A stretch of 64,000 bases of DNA from Novosphingobium sp. HII-3. Its GTDB lineage: Bacteria > Pseudomonadota > Alphaproteobacteria > Sphingomonadales > Sphingomonadaceae. Below are positions 52,526 to 63,322 of this stretch, piece after piece. Where the stretch lies: the NCBI RefSeq assembly GCF_002916655.1, contig NZ_PPSM01000005.1, positions 25,804 through 89,803 of the forward strand, read 5' to 3'. Under the pieces are notes generated by a model, which was not told the DNA's origin, made no database searches, and saw only the letters and a list, made by a program, of their open reading frames with translations. The position numbers and the translations under genes were made by a program. Each line of letters starts with the position of its first letter. The stretch's first letter is position 1.

Positions 52526-54790
52526 TCAGTGACTGTCCGCGGCGCAGACGGCAATGCTGGTCAGGTTGAGGATGCCGCGCGCGGTGACACCCGGCGTCAG
52601 CACGTGGATCGGCTGCGAAAGCCCCAGCAGCATCGGCCCGACCGTGGGCGAGCTCGACGATGCCGAGAGCGCCGTAAGCGCGATGTTCGCGGAATCCAGG
52701 TTGGGCATCACCAAGAGGTTCGCCGCGCCCTCGAACGCGGAATCCGGCACAAGCTTGTCCCGCAGCGCCTGGCTCAGCGCCGCGTCCGCGTGCATTTCCC
52801 CGTCCACCTTCAGCTCCGGCGCAGCGGCGCGCACCAGCTGCGTGGCGGCGCGCATCTTGCGCGCGCTCGGGCTGTGCGAGGCGCCGAAGTTCGAGTGGGA
52901 CAGGAGCGCGATCTTCGGATCGAGCCCGAAGTGGCGGACCGCCTGCGCGGCCAACACCGTCATTTCCGCCACCTGCTCCGGCGTCGGATCGGGCACCATA
53001 TGCGTGTCCGTCAGGAACAGCGCGCCTGCGTCGAGAATGAGGCCCGAGAGTGCATAGACCCGCTTCACGCCCGGCGCGCGGTCGATGATCCGCAGCACGT
53101 GCTCGATCTGGCCCCAGTATTCCGAGTTGCCACCAACCAGCGCGGCGTCCACCCGCCCCGTACGCAGCAGCATGGCCGCCGTAACCGTGGGCCGACGATA
53201 GGTGTGGCGCACCACTTCCGCCGCCGGCACGCCCTTGCGCGCAGCGACCATGCGATAGGCCTCGGCCAGCTGGTCCATGATCTCGACGTCGGTTTCGGGG
53301 TCGATCACGTCGACGTCCTTGCCGAGTTCGAAGGTGAGGCCCAGCTTCGGCAGCTTCTCTTCGAGAATGCGGCGGCGGGCGACGAGCGTCGGGCGTACCA
53401 TGCCCTCGTCGAGCGCATCTTTCACGGCGCGCAGGACACGCTCGTCCTCGCCTTCGCCATAGGCCACGCGCTTGTACGCGCCGCGCGCGGCCTGGAACAC
53501 CGGCAGCATGAGCTGGCCCGAACGCGCATTGCCGGTGGCAAGACTGCGCTTGTACGCGTCAATGTCCAGCGTCCTGGTAGCGACCCCGCTGTCCATCGCC
53601 GCCTTGGCGACGGCGCCCGCGATCTCCACGATCAGGCGCGGGTCGAAAGGCGTGGGGATGATGTATTCCGGACCGAACACCAGCTTGCGCCCGCCATAAG
53701 CCTGCGCAACGCTGTCATGCGCGGGGACGCGGGCCAGCCCGGCGATTGCCTCGGCCGCGGCGGCCTTCATCGCCTCGTTGATCTGCGTCGCGCCCGCGTC
53801 GAGCGCGCCGCGGAAGATGTAAGGGAAGCACAGCACGTTGTTGACCTGGTTCGGGTAATCCGAACGGCCCGTGGCGATGATTGCGTCCGGCCGGACCTCG
53901 CGCGCGACTTCGGGGCGGATCTCCGGTTCCGGATTGGCCAGCGCGAAGATCAGCGGATTGTCGGCGAGCAGCGGAAGCCATTCCGGCTTGAGCACGCCCG
54001 GCGCCGAGAGGCCGAGGAAGACGTTGGCCCCTGGCAGGACTTCGGGAAGCGTTCGCGCGTCCGTGTCGCGGGCATAGCGCGCCATGTTGGGCAGCATACC
54101 CTCCCGGCCGGAATGGATGACGCCGTCCTTGTCAGTCAACGTGACGTTCTCGGCCGGAAGGCCCATCGATACCAGCAGGTCCACGCAAGCGAGCGCGGCG
54201 GCACCGGCGCCAGAGGTGACGAGGCGCGCATCGGCCAGCGTGCGTCCCTGCAGCACCAGCGCATTGCGCACGGCGGCGGCCACGACGATGGCGGTGCCAT
54301 GCTGGTCATCGTGGAACACCGGGATGTTCATCCGCGCCTTCAGAGCGGCCTCGATCGCGAAGCACTCCGGCGCCTTGATGTCCTCCAGGTTGATGCCGCC
54401 GAAGGTCGGCTCCAGCAGCGCCACGGCCTCCACGAACTTGTCGGGATCGGTGGTGTCGACTTCGATGTCGAAGACGTCGATCCCGGCGAACTTCTTGAAC
54501 AGGACTGCCTTGCCTTCCATCACCGGCTTCGACGCCAGCGCGCCGATGGCGCCGAGGCCGAGCACGGCGGTGCCGTTGGAGATCACCGCGACCAGATTGC
54601 CGCGCGCGGTATAATCGAGCGCCTTGGCTGGATCCTCGGCAATCTCGAGGCACGGCGCAGCCACGCCGGGCGAGTAGGCGAGCGCGAGGTCACGCTGGTT
54701 GACCATGCGCTTCGTGGGCTCGATCGCCAGCTTTCCAGGGCTCGGAAGGCGGTGGTAATCAAGTGCGGCGCGGCGCAGCGTCTCGTCCAT
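52526..54790 (-). CDS. maeB: NADP-dependent malic enzyme with phosphotransacetylase-like domain
   Basis: A 754-residue enzyme that decarboxylates malate to pyruvate. The malic N-terminal domain ('[18 protein letters not shown]', '[26 protein letters not shown]') and NAD-binding domain ('[16 protein letters not shown]') fill residues 1-420. A phosphotransacetylase-like domain follows to the end ('[14 protein letters not shown]', '[12 protein letters not shown]'), which in this family lacks transferase activity and serves regulation. Size and order are typical of MaeB in proteobacteria. ATG at 54790. It stands alone between the smo operon and the efflux operon. Confidence 0.96.
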   Translation of the reverse strand: MDETLRRAALDYHRLPSPGKLAIEPTKRMVNQRDLALAYSPGVAAPCLEIAEDPAKALDYTARGNLVAVISNGTAVLGLGAIGALASKPVMEGKAVLFKKFAGIDVFDIEVDTTDPDKFVEAVALLEPTFGGINLEDIKAPECFAIEAALKARMNIPVFHDDQHGTAIVVAAAVRNALVLQGRTLADARLVTSGAGAAALACVDLLVSMGLPAENVTLTDKDGVIHSGREGMLPNMARYARDTDARTLPEVLPGANVFLGLSAPGVLKPEWLPLLADNPLIFALANPEPEIRPEVAREVRPDAIIATGRSDYPNQVNNVLCFPYIFRGALDAGATQINEAMKAAAAEAIAGLARVPAHDSVAQAYGGRKLVFGPEYIIPTPFDPRLIVEIAGAVAKAAMDSGVATRTLDIDAYKRSLATGNARSGQLMLPVFQAARGAYKRVAYGEGEDERVLRAVKDALDEGMVRPTLVARRRILEEKLPKLGLTFELGKDVDVIDPETDVEIMDQLAEAYRMVAARKGVPAAEVVRHTYRRPTVTAAMLLRTGRVDAALVGGNSEYWGQIEHVLRIIDRAPGVKRVYALSGLILDAGALFLTDTHMVPDPTPEQVAEMTVLAAQAVRHFGLDPKIALLSHSNFGASHSPSARKMRAATQLVRAAAPELKVDGEMHADAALSQALRDKLVPDSAFEGAANLLVMPNLDSANIALTALSASSSSPTVGPMLLGLSQPIHVLTPGVTARGILNLTSIAVCAADSH

Positions 54791-54977
54791 GTGTTCGTCC
54801 CGTGGTCAGTAGCCAAAGTCAGCGTCTCACCCCATCGTGGCAGCGATAGGATGTCCGTTTCCTCCAACACGCTTAGAGCCTCTGTGTCGAGTGCTCAGCG
54901 CCCTTTTTCGGCACGAATTCGAAGAGCAATAGCGGGAGAATCCGCCGTGCGCCCGGGCGCACGGCGCAAGATGAGAC

Positions 54978-56429
54978 TTAGGGCGCCGCCGGTGCCCCGA
55001 CCGGCGTCGTCTCCTCGATACCGCCGCCAAGCGACCGGTACAGCTCCACGAGATTGCTGGCCTGTGTCAGGCGCGTTCCCACGAGTTGCTGCTCGGCTGC
55101 GTAGGCCGTCCGCTGTTGGATCAGCGTCGTCAGGAACGAATCGACGCCCGAGCGGTACCGGGCATCCGAAAGGCGCGCGGCGACACGGGCCGCTTCGGCC
55201 CGGTTGGTCTGCGCCCGTAACTGCTCATCGATGCGGCCGCGCTGCGCAAGCGCGTCGGCCACCTCCCGGAACGCGGTCTGGATCGCGCGCTCGTACGTCG
55301 CCACCGCGACCTGCTGCGAGGCGCGGGCGTAGTCGAGGTTGCCCTGGCGACGGCCGAAGTCGAACAGCGGCAGGCCGATGCCCGGAGAGGCGTTGTAGGT
55401 GTAGGTGCCGTCCTTGAAGAGACCCGAAAGCGACGTACTGAGCGTGCCAAGGGTGGCCGTCAGGGAGATCGTCGGGAAGAAGGCGGCCCGTGCCGCGCCG
55501 ATGTTCGCGTTCTCGGCAATGAGCTGATGCTCTGCCTGGAGCACGTCGGGCCGACGCAGCAGCACCTCCGAGGAGATGTCCCCCGGCAAGGCGTCCCGCG
55601 TCATGGGCGCATTGCCGAAGTCGGTCGGCAGGAGCGCGGCCGGCACGGTAGTCCCCGCCAGCAGGTTCAGCGCGTTCTGATCGCGTGCAATGCTGGTTTC
55701 CAGCACCGCGATGTCGTTCAGGGCACCCTGGTAGTTCGTCTCCGCCTGCCGGACTTCCAGTTCCGAGCCGATACCCACGCGGAACTGTTCACGGGTGAGC
55801 CGCAGGGTGTCCTCAAACGTGCGCAGCGTCCCGCGCGAGAGGCGCAGCTGCTCGCTGTCGGCGGCCATCGTCAGCCAGGCGTTCGCGATTTCCGCGATCA
55901 GGCTGATGCGGGCCGAGCGCTGCGCCTCCTCGCTGGCGAAGACCTGCTCCTGCGCGGCACGCGACAAGTTGCGCACCCGGCCGAAGAGGTCGAGCTCGAA
56001 GGCGGAAAGGCCGACAGTCGCCTGATAGGCCTCGATGTCGGTGCTGCCGCCGGTCGCACCGTTGGCACCGCCGGCGCCGAACACGTTGTTGGTGTACGTG
56101 CCCGTGCCGCTGGCGTTGACCGTCGGCAGCAGGTCGGACCGCTGGACGCGGTACTGCGCGCGCGCCTGCAGGACGTTCCCCGCCGCGATCCGCAAGTCGC
56201 GGTTGTTGGCGAGGCCCAGCTCGATGACCCGTTGCAGCCGGTCATCGAGGAAGAAGTCCCGCCAGCCGATGCGCGACACGTCCACCGCGTCCGTTGGGGC
56301 CGTGGGGTAGATGCCGCCCTGCGGAAGCGTGACGGGCACGGCCCCGGTCGGCCGCTCGTACTTCGGAGCGAGATTGCACCCCGAGAGCAGCACCGTACCG
56401 GCAAGCAGGAAGAGGATAGGCTTGGTCAT
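54978..56429 (-). CDS. RND efflux outer-membrane channel (NodT/OprM family)
   Basis: A 483-residue outer-membrane lipoprotein of the TolC/OprM type. The signal peptide ends at the lipobox 'LLSGC'. 'RIGWRDFFLDDRLQRVIELGLANNRDLRIA' and 'SRAAQEQVFASEEAQRSARISLIAEIANAWLTM' are the repeated helical-barrel motifs of the family, and 'EVLLRRPDVLQAEHQLIAENANIGAARAAFFPTISLTA' is the second repeat. It ends in an unstructured Pro/Ala tail. It is the last gene of the operon, two bases after the pump. Confidence 0.93.
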   Translation of the reverse strand: MTKPILFLLAGTVLLSGCNLAPKYERPTGAVPVTLPQGGIYPTAPTDAVDVSRIGWRDFFLDDRLQRVIELGLANNRDLRIAAGNVLQARAQYRVQRSDLLPTVNASGTGTYTNNVFGAGGANGATGGSTDIEAYQATVGLSAFELDLFGRVRNLSRAAQEQVFASEEAQRSARISLIAEIANAWLTMAADSEQLRLSRGTLRTFEDTLRLTREQFRVGIGSELEVRQAETNYQGALNDIAVLETSIARDQNALNLLAGTTVPAALLPTDFGNAPMTRDALPGDISSEVLLRRPDVLQAEHQLIAENANIGAARAAFFPTISLTATLGTLSTSLSGLFKDGTYTYNASPGIGLPLFDFGRRQGNLDYARASQQVAVATYERAIQTAFREVADALAQRGRIDEQLRAQTNRAEAARVAARLSDARYRSGVDSFLTTLIQQRTAYAAEQQLVGTRLTQASNLVELYRSLGGGIEETTPVGAPAAP

Positions 56430-56431
56430 AT

Positions 56432-59400
56432 TCAGATTTCCTGCGGCGCGGGGCCGCGTCCGTAAGGCTCCCTCGCGTCCGGATCGTCTTGGACGCCGTC
56501 AGTCTGCCCGTGCTTGAACAGCCGGGCGATGACCACGAAGAACATCGGCACGAAGAAGATCGCGAAGATGGTGGCGGTGAGCATGCCGCCCACGACCGCG
56601 CGGCCGATGGCGTTCTGGCCACCTGCGCCCGCACCGGTCGACACCGCCAGCGGCATCACACCGAAGATGAAGGCGAGCGACGTCATCAGGATCGGCCGCA
56701 GGCGCAGGCGCGCGGCTTCCATGGCGGCGTCGAAGGCGTTCATGCCGGCCTGCACGCGCTCCTCCGCGAACTCCACGATGAGGATGGCGTTCTTGGCCGA
56801 GACGCCGATCGTGGTGATGAGGCCGACCTGCAGGTAGATGTCGTTACCCAGCCCGGTGAGCCAGGCCGCGAACAACGCGCCCACCACACCCAGCGGCACC
56901 ACCAGCATGACCGAGATCGGCACCGACCAGCTTTCGTATAGAGCGGCAAGGCACAGGAACACGACCGCAAGCGACAAGGCATAGAGCGCGGGCGCCTGAC
57001 CGCCGGAAAGGCGTTCCTCGTAGGACAGGCCGGTCCATTCGATCGCGGTGCCGGGCGGCAGCTTCTGCTGCATCTCCTCGATCGCCTCCATCGCAGCGCC
57101 CGTGCTCAGGCCCGCTGCCGGTGCGCCCTGAAGCTGCATGGCGGGACGGCCATTGTAGCGGGTGAGGATCACAGGGGCCTGCTTCCAGTCCACGGTGGCG
57201 AAGGAACTGAAGGGCGCCATCTGGCCGTTCTCACCGCGCACGTAGAGGTTCTCTATAGCTTCTGGAGACGAGCGGTACGGCTGGTCGGCCTGGATATAGA
57301 CCCGCTTGGTGCGACCCCGATCAAGGAAGTCGTTGATGTAGGCCCCGCCCCATGCGGTCGAGATCTCCGAGTTGATCGCGCTGATGTCCAGCCCGAGCGC
57401 GCCGGCCTTGTCCTGATCGATCTGCACGTCGAGCTGCGGGGCATCGTCGAGGCTGACCGGACGGACCTGCGCCACCCGCTGGTCCTGGGCAGCCATGCCG
57501 AGCAGCTGGTTGCGTGCGGCCATCAGCTTCTCGTGACCCATGCCGGTCTCGTCCACCAGCCACAGGTCGAAGCCGGTGGCGTTGCCGAGTTCCTGCACGG
57601 CGGGCGGCATGACCGCGAAGATCATGGCGTCGCGGTACTTGGAGAACACGCCCATTGCGCGCTGCGCCAGCGCCGGAGCACGGTTCTCCGCCCCGCTGCG
57701 TTCCTCCCAGTCCTTCAGCTTCACGAAGGCGATGCCCGCGTTCTGGCCCTGGCCGGAGAAGGAAAAGCCGTTGATCGTGAAGATCGATTCGACGTTCGCC
57801 TTCTCCGTCTCGAGGAAGTGCTTGCGCACCACGTCGAGGGCCTTCTGCGTGCGCGGCATCGTCGAACCCGACGGGCCCTGCACGAGCGCGAACATCATGC
57901 CCTGGTCCTCGTCCGGCAGGAAGCCGCTGGGCAGGCGGATGAACAGGGCCGTCATCACGCCGATAATCAGCAGGTACACCAGCCCGGAACGCTTCCAGCC
58001 ACGGGCGGTGCGGCGCACCCCGCGCTGGTACTTCTCGGTGCCCCGGTCGAACTTGTCGTTGAACCACCGGAAGAAGCGAGCGAGCAGTCCGTTGCCCTCC
58101 GGCTGGTCAGACTTGTGCGGCTTGAGGATCGCGGCGCAGAGCGCCGGCGTCAGGATCAGGGCCACCAGCACGGACAGGGCCATCGAGGAGACGATGGTGA
58201 TCGAGAACTGGCGGTAGATCACGCCGGTAGAGCCGCCGAAGAACGCCATCGGCAGGAACACCGCCGAAAGCACCATGCCGATGCCGATCAGCGCCCCACT
58301 GATCTCGTCCATGGACTTGCGCGCGGCCTGTTTCGGAGAAAGATGCTCCTCCTGTATCAGGCGTTCGACGTTCTCGACGACGACGATGGCGTCGTCGACC
58401 AGCAGGCCGATGGCAAGCACCATGCCGAACAGCGTCAGGGTGTTGATCGAATAGCCCAGCATCGACATCACGCCGAAGGTGCCGAGCAGGACGACGGGAA
58501 CCGCGATGGTCGGGATCAGCGTCGCGCGCCAGTTCTGCAGGAACAGGAACATGACGAGGAACACCAGCACCACCGCCTCGACGAGCGTATGGACCACCTG
58601 CTCGATCGAGAGGCGCACGAACGGCGTCGAATCGTAAGGGAAGGCGACCTTGACGTCGGCCGGGAAGTTCTTGGCGATCTTCTGGACCTCGGCCTTCACC
58701 GCGTCGACGGTGTCGAGCGCGTTCGCGCCGGACGCCAGCCGGACACCAAAGCCCGATGCGTTCTTGCCGTTGTACTGTGTGTCGAAGCCGTAGAGTTCGG
58801 CCCCAAGCTCCACGCGCGCAACGTCACGAAGGCGCACGGTGGCGCCGTCCGGCGTGGAGCGCAGGCGGATATTGCCGAACTCCTCGGGCGTCTGCAGGCG
58901 CGACTGCACCGAGACAGTCGCGTTGAGCATCTGCTCATTCGAGGCGGGCAGCGCGCCGATCTGGCCTGCGGAAACCTGAGCGTTCTGCCCCTGTACCGCG
59001 TTCCGGACGTCCGCGATCGTCAGGTCATAGCTGCGCAGCTTGAGCGGATCGACCCAGATGCGCATGGCGTACTGAGTGCCGAAGATCTGCAGTTCGCCCA
59101 CGCCGTTGATGCGGCTGACAGGATCCTGCACCTGGCTGACGATGTAGTCCGCAAGGTCGGTGGCGCTGTGGCTGCCGTCCTCCGAATAGACGGCCGTTAC
59201 GAGCAGGAAGCTCGCCGCGGACTTCTGGACCTGGACGCCCTGCCGCTGGACTTCCTGCGGCAGGAGCGGCGTGGCCGCCTGAAGCTTGTTCTGAACCTGG
59301 ACCTGCGCGATGTCCGGATCCGTGCCCTGCTCGAAGGTCAGGGTGATCGAGACGGTGCCCGCCGACGAGGAGTTCGCCGAGAAGTAGCGCAGGTTGTCGA

Positions 59401-59614
59401 TGCCCTTGAGCTGCTGCTCGATGATCTGCGTCGTGGTGCGTTCCAGCGTTTCCGCATCGGCGCCGGGATAGGTGGCGGAGATGGAGACGGTCGGTGGCGC
59501 GATCTCGGGAAACTGGGCGATCGGCAGACTGCGGATGGCGAGGAGACCCGCCATCATCAGAACGATCGCGATGACCCATGCGAAGATGGGTCTGTCGATG
59601 AAATAACGTGACAT
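56432..59614 (-). CDS. RND multidrug efflux pump (AcrB/MexB family)
   Basis: A 1060-residue inner-membrane proton-driven exporter. It has 12 transmembrane helices, and '[21 protein letters not shown]' carries the proton-relay Asp pair of helix 4. '[23 protein letters not shown]' starts the protein, and '[21 protein letters not shown]' begins the porter domain. The conserved Lys/Thr relay region follows in '[22 protein letters not shown]'. Length and order match AcrB-type HAE1 pumps. It is six bases after the adaptor gene and two before the channel gene. Substrates are unknown. Confidence 0.97.
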   Translation of the reverse strand: MSRYFIDRPIFAWVIAIVLMMAGLLAIRSLPIAQFPEIAPPTVSISATYPGADAETLERTTTQIIEQQLKGIDNLRYFSANSSSAGTVSITLTFEQGTDPDIAQVQVQNKLQAATPLLPQEVQRQGVQVQKSAASFLLVTAVYSEDGSHSATDLADYIVSQVQDPVSRINGVGELQIFGTQYAMRIWVDPLKLRSYDLTIADVRNAVQGQNAQVSAGQIGALPASNEQMLNATVSVQSRLQTPEEFGNIRLRSTPDGATVRLRDVARVELGAELYGFDTQYNGKNASGFGVRLASGANALDTVDAVKAEVQKIAKNFPADVKVAFPYDSTPFVRLSIEQVVHTLVEAVVLVFLVMFLFLQNWRATLIPTIAVPVVLLGTFGVMSMLGYSINTLTLFGMVLAIGLLVDDAIVVVENVERLIQEEHLSPKQAARKSMDEISGALIGIGMVLSAVFLPMAFFGGSTGVIYRQFSITIVSSMALSVLVALILTPALCAAILKPHKSDQPEGNGLLARFFRWFNDKFDRGTEKYQRGVRRTARGWKRSGLVYLLIIGVMTALFIRLPSGFLPDEDQGMMFALVQGPSGSTMPRTQKALDVVRKHFLETEKANVESIFTINGFSFSGQGQNAGIAFVKLKDWEERSGAENRAPALAQRAMGVFSKYRDAMIFAVMPPAVQELGNATGFDLWLVDETGMGHEKLMAARNQLLGMAAQDQRVAQVRPVSLDDAPQLDVQIDQDKAGALGLDISAINSEISTAWGGAYINDFLDRGRTKRVYIQADQPYRSSPEAIENLYVRGENGQMAPFSSFATVDWKQAPVILTRYNGRPAMQLQGAPAAGLSTGAAMEAIEEMQQKLPPGTAIEWTGLSYEERLSGGQAPALYALSLAVVFLCLAALYESWSVPISVMLVVPLGVVGALFAAWLTGLGNDIYLQVGLITTIGVSAKNAILIVEFAEERVQAGMNAFDAAMEAARLRLRPILMTSLAFIFGVMPLAVSTGAGAGGQNAIGRAVVGGMLTATIFAIFFVPMFFVVIARLFKHGQTDGVQDDPDAREPYGRGPAPQEI

Positions 59615-59620
59615 GGTCGC

Positions 59621-60799
59621 TTACCGGCCCTTGTTCGCGGGTTGCGCGTTGGAGGGGGCACCTGCCGGCTTTTGCCCCTGCCCCGCTGCCTGGCCCTGAG
59701 GCGCGACCGGCTTCACCGGCACGCCGGGCCTCAGCATCTGCGCTCCATCGACGACGACGCGGTCGCCGGCCTTCAGCCCCGAAGTGACCAGCCAGCTGCT
59801 GCCGATCGTGCGCGGTGCGGTGATCTTGCGCATCTCCAGCTTGTTCTGCGCCCCGATCACGAGGACCGTGGGATTGCCCTTTTCGTCGCGGGCGACGGCA
59901 ATCTGCGGGACGAGAAGCCCGTTGGTCTTGGTGGCCTGCGCGAACTGGGCGCGCACATACATGCCGGGCAGGAGGAGACCGCGCGGATTGGGGAACTGAG
60001 CGCGAATGATCTGGCTGCCGGTCTGCGGGTCAACCGTCACGTCGGTGAACTTCAGCACGCCGTCCTGCGGATAGACGCTGCCGTCCTCCAGCTTCAGCTT
60101 GACGTTGACCTGGCCGCCTCCCCGCGAAAGCTCACCCGAGAGCAGCTGCTGGCGTAGGCGCAGCAGTTCGGCGCTGGACTGCTGGATGTCGACGTAGATG
60201 GGGTCGAGCCGCTGTATCGTCGTGAGCGGATCGGTCTGCGCGGCTGAAACCAGCGCACCCGTCGTGTAGGTGGAGCGGCCGATGCGGCCGGAGATCGGCG
60301 CGCGAATCGTCGTGCGGGCAAGATCGATCTCGGCGCTGCGCAGGAGCGCCTGCTGGGCCGCCACGTCCGCCCTTGCCTGCTGGGCGCTGGTCACGGCGTT
60401 TTCCGCCTCCTGCCGCGAGATCGCGTTGATCTTCACCAGCTCGCCGTAGCGACGGGCCAGCGCCTCGGTCGACGCGATGGCAGCGCGCGAGCGCGCCACC
60501 GCCGCCCGCGCATTTGCCACGGCCGCTTCGTAGGGCGCCGGATCGATCCTATAGAGCGGCTGCCCCGCTCGCACCTGATCGCCTTCGGTGAAGAGGCGCG
60601 ACAGGATCAGACCGTTGACCTGCGGACGCACCTCCGAAGTCTCATAGGCATTCGTTCGGCCGGGAAGCTCGGTGGTGAGCTCCACCGCCTCCTCGCGCAC
60701 CGTGATCACACCCACTTCCGGCGGACCGGCAGCCGGCTGTTCGCCACCTCCTCCGCAGGCCGTAAGAAGCAGCACGATGGCCGGGGCGATTTTTTTCAT
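59621..60799 (-). CDS. RND efflux periplasmic adaptor (AcrA/MexA family)
   Basis: A 392-residue membrane fusion protein. The lipoprotein signal has a lipobox 'LLTACGGG'. 'VELTTELPGRTNAYETSEVRPQVNGLI' and 'LYRIDPAPYEAAVANARAAVARS' are the beta-barrel and lipoyl segments, and 'LARTTIRAPISGRIGRSTYTTGALV' the other half of the lipoyl domain. A coiled-coil hairpin lies between them. The C-terminus is Pro/Gln/Ala-rich. First gene of the operon; the divergent TetR gene starts 99 bases away, with an operator palindrome between. Confidence 0.95.
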   Translation of the reverse strand: MKKIAPAIVLLLTACGGGGEQPAAGPPEVGVITVREEAVELTTELPGRTNAYETSEVRPQVNGLILSRLFTEGDQVRAGQPLYRIDPAPYEAAVANARAAVARSRAAIASTEALARRYGELVKINAISRQEAENAVTSAQQARADVAAQQALLRSAEIDLARTTIRAPISGRIGRSTYTTGALVSAAQTDPLTTIQRLDPIYVDIQQSSAELLRLRQQLLSGELSRGGGQVNVKLKLEDGSVYPQDGVLKFTDVTVDPQTGSQIIRAQFPNPRGLLLPGMYVRAQFAQATKTNGLLVPQIAVARDEKGNPTVLVIGAQNKLEMRKITAPRTIGSSWLVTSGLKAGDRVVVDGAQMLRPGVPVKPVAPQGQAAGQGQKPAGAPSNAQPANKGR

Positions 60800-60828
60800 G
60801 GAGTATGTCCACAGAAAGAGTTAAAGCG

Positions 60829-60846
60829 TGAGTGAGCGTTCACTCA
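60829..60846. promoter_or_regulatory. Candidate TetR/AcrR operator
   Basis: TGAGTGA-GCGT-TCACTCA is a 7-base perfect inverted repeat with a 4-base spacer, 29 bases before the adaptor start and 52 before the TetR start. It is the only strong palindrome in the divergent gap, and its arms resemble operators of AcrR-type repressors of efflux pumps. Confidence 0.55.
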
Positions 60847-60898
60847 TCTTTGGCGCGTTTATTGCGTCGCACAATCGAATGCAAGTCGGGATTGGGGA

Positions 60899-61516
60899 AT
60901 GACAAAGGAAACCATGACGGATCGCCCCCGGGCCGCACGCTCGGCCGCGCGCCGGCAACACTTGCTCGACACCGCACGTAACCTTTTCGTCGAGAGAGGG
61001 TTCCATCAGACCGGCATTGCGCAAATTGCCGCTGCATCAGGGATTGCTGTCGGCCAGATCTACCGGGATTTCGCCAACAAGGAGGCGATCATCGCGGCTA
61101 TTTGCGAGTCGCAGATCAGCGTCTGGCTGGACGAGGGGACGCTGTGCGCCGCAGTCGGGGCGCAGGACTGCGAGGCCATTCTCGCCTGGATCGAGCGGGT
61201 AAGCTTCGATGAGCCGGACGACGACGATCGACGCCTGATGTGCGAGATTCTCGCGGAGGTGGGGCGCAATCCGATCATCGCGGAAATGAACGCGCGCGTT
61301 GACGCACGCCTGCGCGGCAGCATCGGCGCCGCGCTCGAGTCGCTGGCGCCGAATGCGCCCGCGCCCCGCCTTTCGATGGTGATCGATCTCATCGTCGCCA
61401 TGTCGTGGGGCCTGGCTGCGCTGCGCGAACTCTATCCTGGCAGCGACCCGCAGGCGCTGCACGCAACAATGCTCGATTTCCTACGCAAAGAGGTGAAGAA
61501 CCTGTCACAAACCTGA
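60899..61516 (+). CDS. TetR/AcrR family regulator of the efflux operon
   Basis: A 205-residue repressor. The DNA-binding domain is clear: 'ARRQHLLDTARNLFVERGFHQTGIAQIAAASGIAVGQIYRDFANKEAIIAAI'-type order in short segments, with the recognition helix at about 40-50. The C-terminal ligand-binding domain is helical. Starts at ATG 60899 (GGGGA upstream); ATG 60914 with AAAGGA is an equally good alternative. It lies divergent to the RND operon and most likely represses it through 60829-60846. Confidence 0.9.
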   Translation: MTKETMTDRPRAARSAARRQHLLDTARNLFVERGFHQTGIAQIAAASGIAVGQIYRDFANKEAIIAAICESQISVWLDEGTLCAAVGAQDCEAILAWIERVSFDEPDDDDRRLMCEILAEVGRNPIIAEMNARVDARLRGSIGAALESLAPNAPAPRLSMVIDLIVAMSWGLAALRELYPGSDPQALHATMLDFLRKEVKNLSQT

Positions 61517-61653
61517 CAGATGCAGAAATGCTGCACTGCAAAATCTACGCGTCGCAGCTCTTCCTGATTTGCCCTGCCCTCTGGACAAGAGGCCGCAGGT
61601 ATATCATCCTGTCTGCAATAAACGGCTAACGAGCCATACGAGAGGATGGGACG

Positions 61654-61914
61654 ATGGAAAACAAGGAAGTCGAGTCCGGCGAAAAGGCGATGATCCTTCT
61701 GCAAAGCCTGATTTGCTACCTGCGTGAAAAGAACGTGCTGTCGCGCGCCGACATCGAGGAACTGCGGGACCGCGTGGAAGCCCGCATCGCCGCCAATGAG
61801 ACCAGCCTGCCCTGCGCGGCTTCGATCGCAGCTGCGGCGGCTGCGGAGATGCGCGAACTCGACGACTACTGCGGTCGCACTTACGGCGGCAAGCACCGCC
61901 GCCGGGTCAACTGA
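61654..61914 (+). CDS. Small helical protein of unknown function
   Basis: An 86-residue, probably cytoplasmic protein. The N-terminal part ('GEKAMILLQSLICYLREKNVLSRADIEELRDRV') is likely two helices with a conserved-looking hydrophobic face; the middle is Ala-rich, and the end is basic ('GGKHRRRVN'). GAGAGGATGGGACG precedes the ATG at 61654. It has the codon use of neighbouring genes, which supports coding. I recognise no family. Confidence 0.6.
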   Translation: MENKEVESGEKAMILLQSLICYLREKNVLSRADIEELRDRVEARIAANETSLPCAASIAAAAAAEMRELDDYCGRTYGGKHRRRVN

Positions 61915-62031
61915 CCAGGCCGAGCCGGCGGCCCAAGCCGGCGGGCGCCAAGCGCCTGCCGTATCGCAAGCAGATCCTGGAGAATGCAGGAGCGCCCGGG
62001 CTTCCTTCGCAGCCACAGGAACCCGGCGAGT

Positions 62032-62850
62032 TCAGCGGGTGCCCTGCGGGAAGAGCAGGACTGCGCCGATCGTGATACCCCATTCGGGCTGATCGGTGGG
62101 CGCTTCAAACCAGTATTTCCCGCCGATGGAGAGGCTCATCATCTGCCCGCCGACTTTCGTCACCTTCGAAAATGAGACGTTTAACGGCACCTCCCACTGG
62201 TCGCCCTCCCAGTCATAGGACACGTCGAGATTGCTGGAAATCGTGCGGCCACCGCCGATATGCCATGCGAGAAACGGCTGGACTTCCGTGCTGCTGATGT
62301 CGGCCCTGTCGCTCTTGCCAGCAATGGACCAGAGATGATCGGCCGAAACGCCCATGGTCAGCGACTTTGTCTGGCGAAGAAGAAGCAGCGACGGGCCGAC
62401 TGCTAGCTTTCCCGTGCCGAGGATTTTGCTGGTCGCGGTCGGGATGCTCGCCCGAGCCCCGAGGGCCCAGACGAGACCGCCGTGCTTGGCGGGCGTGAAA
62501 GACAGTGTCTGATTGATGTCGCCAAGGCCGAAGGTGCCGCCGCCGGGGCCCGCCGGATTGGAGTAGGCGAGCGGGAAATCCGTATGCGAAATCATGTTCC
62601 AGTTCTGGCTGAGCCGGAAGGGAATGACTGGCTCGATATCGAGAAGGTAGCGCTCGACGGTATCGTGCGCCGCGTCGCCGAGATCCAGGTCGGCGTGGAT
62701 CGGAACGCTGATCATGAAGGCGGCGGGGTTGGAGATCTTGCGGGCAAGCTCGTCCGCATCCTCGGTCTCCTGGGCTGCGGCTGAGCAGGAGGAGAACCCC
62801 GCCAGAACCACGATGATGATGCGAAAGGAAAGACTGAGGTTGTCTGACAC
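62032..62850 (-). CDS. Outer-membrane beta-barrel protein, 'transporter'-annotated family
   Basis: A 272-residue secreted protein. The signal peptide is about residues 1-27 ('SFRIIIVVLAGFSSCSAAAQE'). 'ARKISNPAAFMISVPIHADLDLGD' is followed by alternating hydrophobic strands such as 'DIEPVIPFRLSQNWNMISHTDFPLAYS', 'GLGDINQTLSFTPAKHG' and 'PFLAWHIGGGRTISSNLDVSYDWEG', typical of a barrel of unknown role often labelled transporter. The ATG at 62850 is the only good start before the signal. It stands beside the IS110 region, which may explain the sudden loss of genes to its right. Confidence 0.72.
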   Translation of the reverse strand: MSDNLSLSFRIIIVVLAGFSSCSAAAQETEDADELARKISNPAAFMISVPIHADLDLGDAAHDTVERYLLDIEPVIPFRLSQNWNMISHTDFPLAYSNPAGPGGGTFGLGDINQTLSFTPAKHGGLVWALGARASIPTATSKILGTGKLAVGPSLLLLRQTKSLTMGVSADHLWSIAGKSDRADISSTEVQPFLAWHIGGGRTISSNLDVSYDWEGDQWEVPLNVSFSKVTKVGGQMMSLSIGGKYWFEAPTDQPEWGITIGAVLLFPQGTR

Positions 62851-63322
62851 CTTGATCTCCGGCCCTGGCTCGCTGAGTTGGCGGAACGCACCGCCAATAG
62901 GAGCCTTGTTTCTGGACTGCCCCTGATACGGGTTCGGCTGCTTAGCTCGTCGATATTCGTTTCCGATCCCGGCTGCGGGGGCGCGACGCCGTGGCCGCTA
63001 TTCGACCACTACGTCTAAGTTCCAGCGTTCCAGGCCGCTGAGCGGCAGGAACCCGCCGTCATCCTCTCCGACTTCCTGTCTGATAACGTCCTGGGTCACG
63101 AAGGAAAGCGAGATTTGGTCAACAGATCTCTATGCGCCGGCATTGAGCGGCGAGGCATGCATTCTGAGCCAGATGGCTTCCACCGTCAACGGGATCGCTC
63201 CCTGCCATAGCAAACACAGGATCCAGCGGCGCCGAAACGGCCGTGGTCCTCACCGTCCTTAGAACGAGATACGCACCCAGGTGGAAGGCCCGAACATTAT
63301 CTACAGGGTCGCTTTCGCGCCC
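62851..63322. other. Gene-poor stretch between the barrel protein and the IS110 transposase
   Basis: A 472-base stretch without a full gene. The base composition is lower in GC than the surroundings near 63060-63330. It contains one short open tail on the minus strand (62998-63129), annotated separately. The part near 63200-63320 is probably the non-coding end of the IS110 element. I see no convincing inverted-repeat terminus, which is normal for IS110. Confidence 0.5.
62998..63129 (-). pseudogene. Possible 3' remnant of a gene cut by an insertion
   Basis: On the minus strand a frame of 43 codons ending at TAG (62998-63000) has a protein-like, acidic sequence ('SLSFVTQDVIRQEVGEDD', then 'LPLSGLERWNLDVVVE') with no start codon, and a stop just upstream. 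It looks like the C-terminus of a longer protein whose front part is lost. The IS110 element lies upstream of it in the same direction. The gene it came from is unknown, and it could be chance. Confidence 0.3.

Noticed and set aside
52529..55417. A 962-codon open frame on the plus strand
   Set aside because: It is antisense to maeB and the end of the efflux channel gene, with a His/Arg/Glu-rich nonsense composition.
57533..59611. A 692-codon open frame on the plus strand
   Set aside because: Antisense to the RND pump gene, which has unmistakable family motifs.
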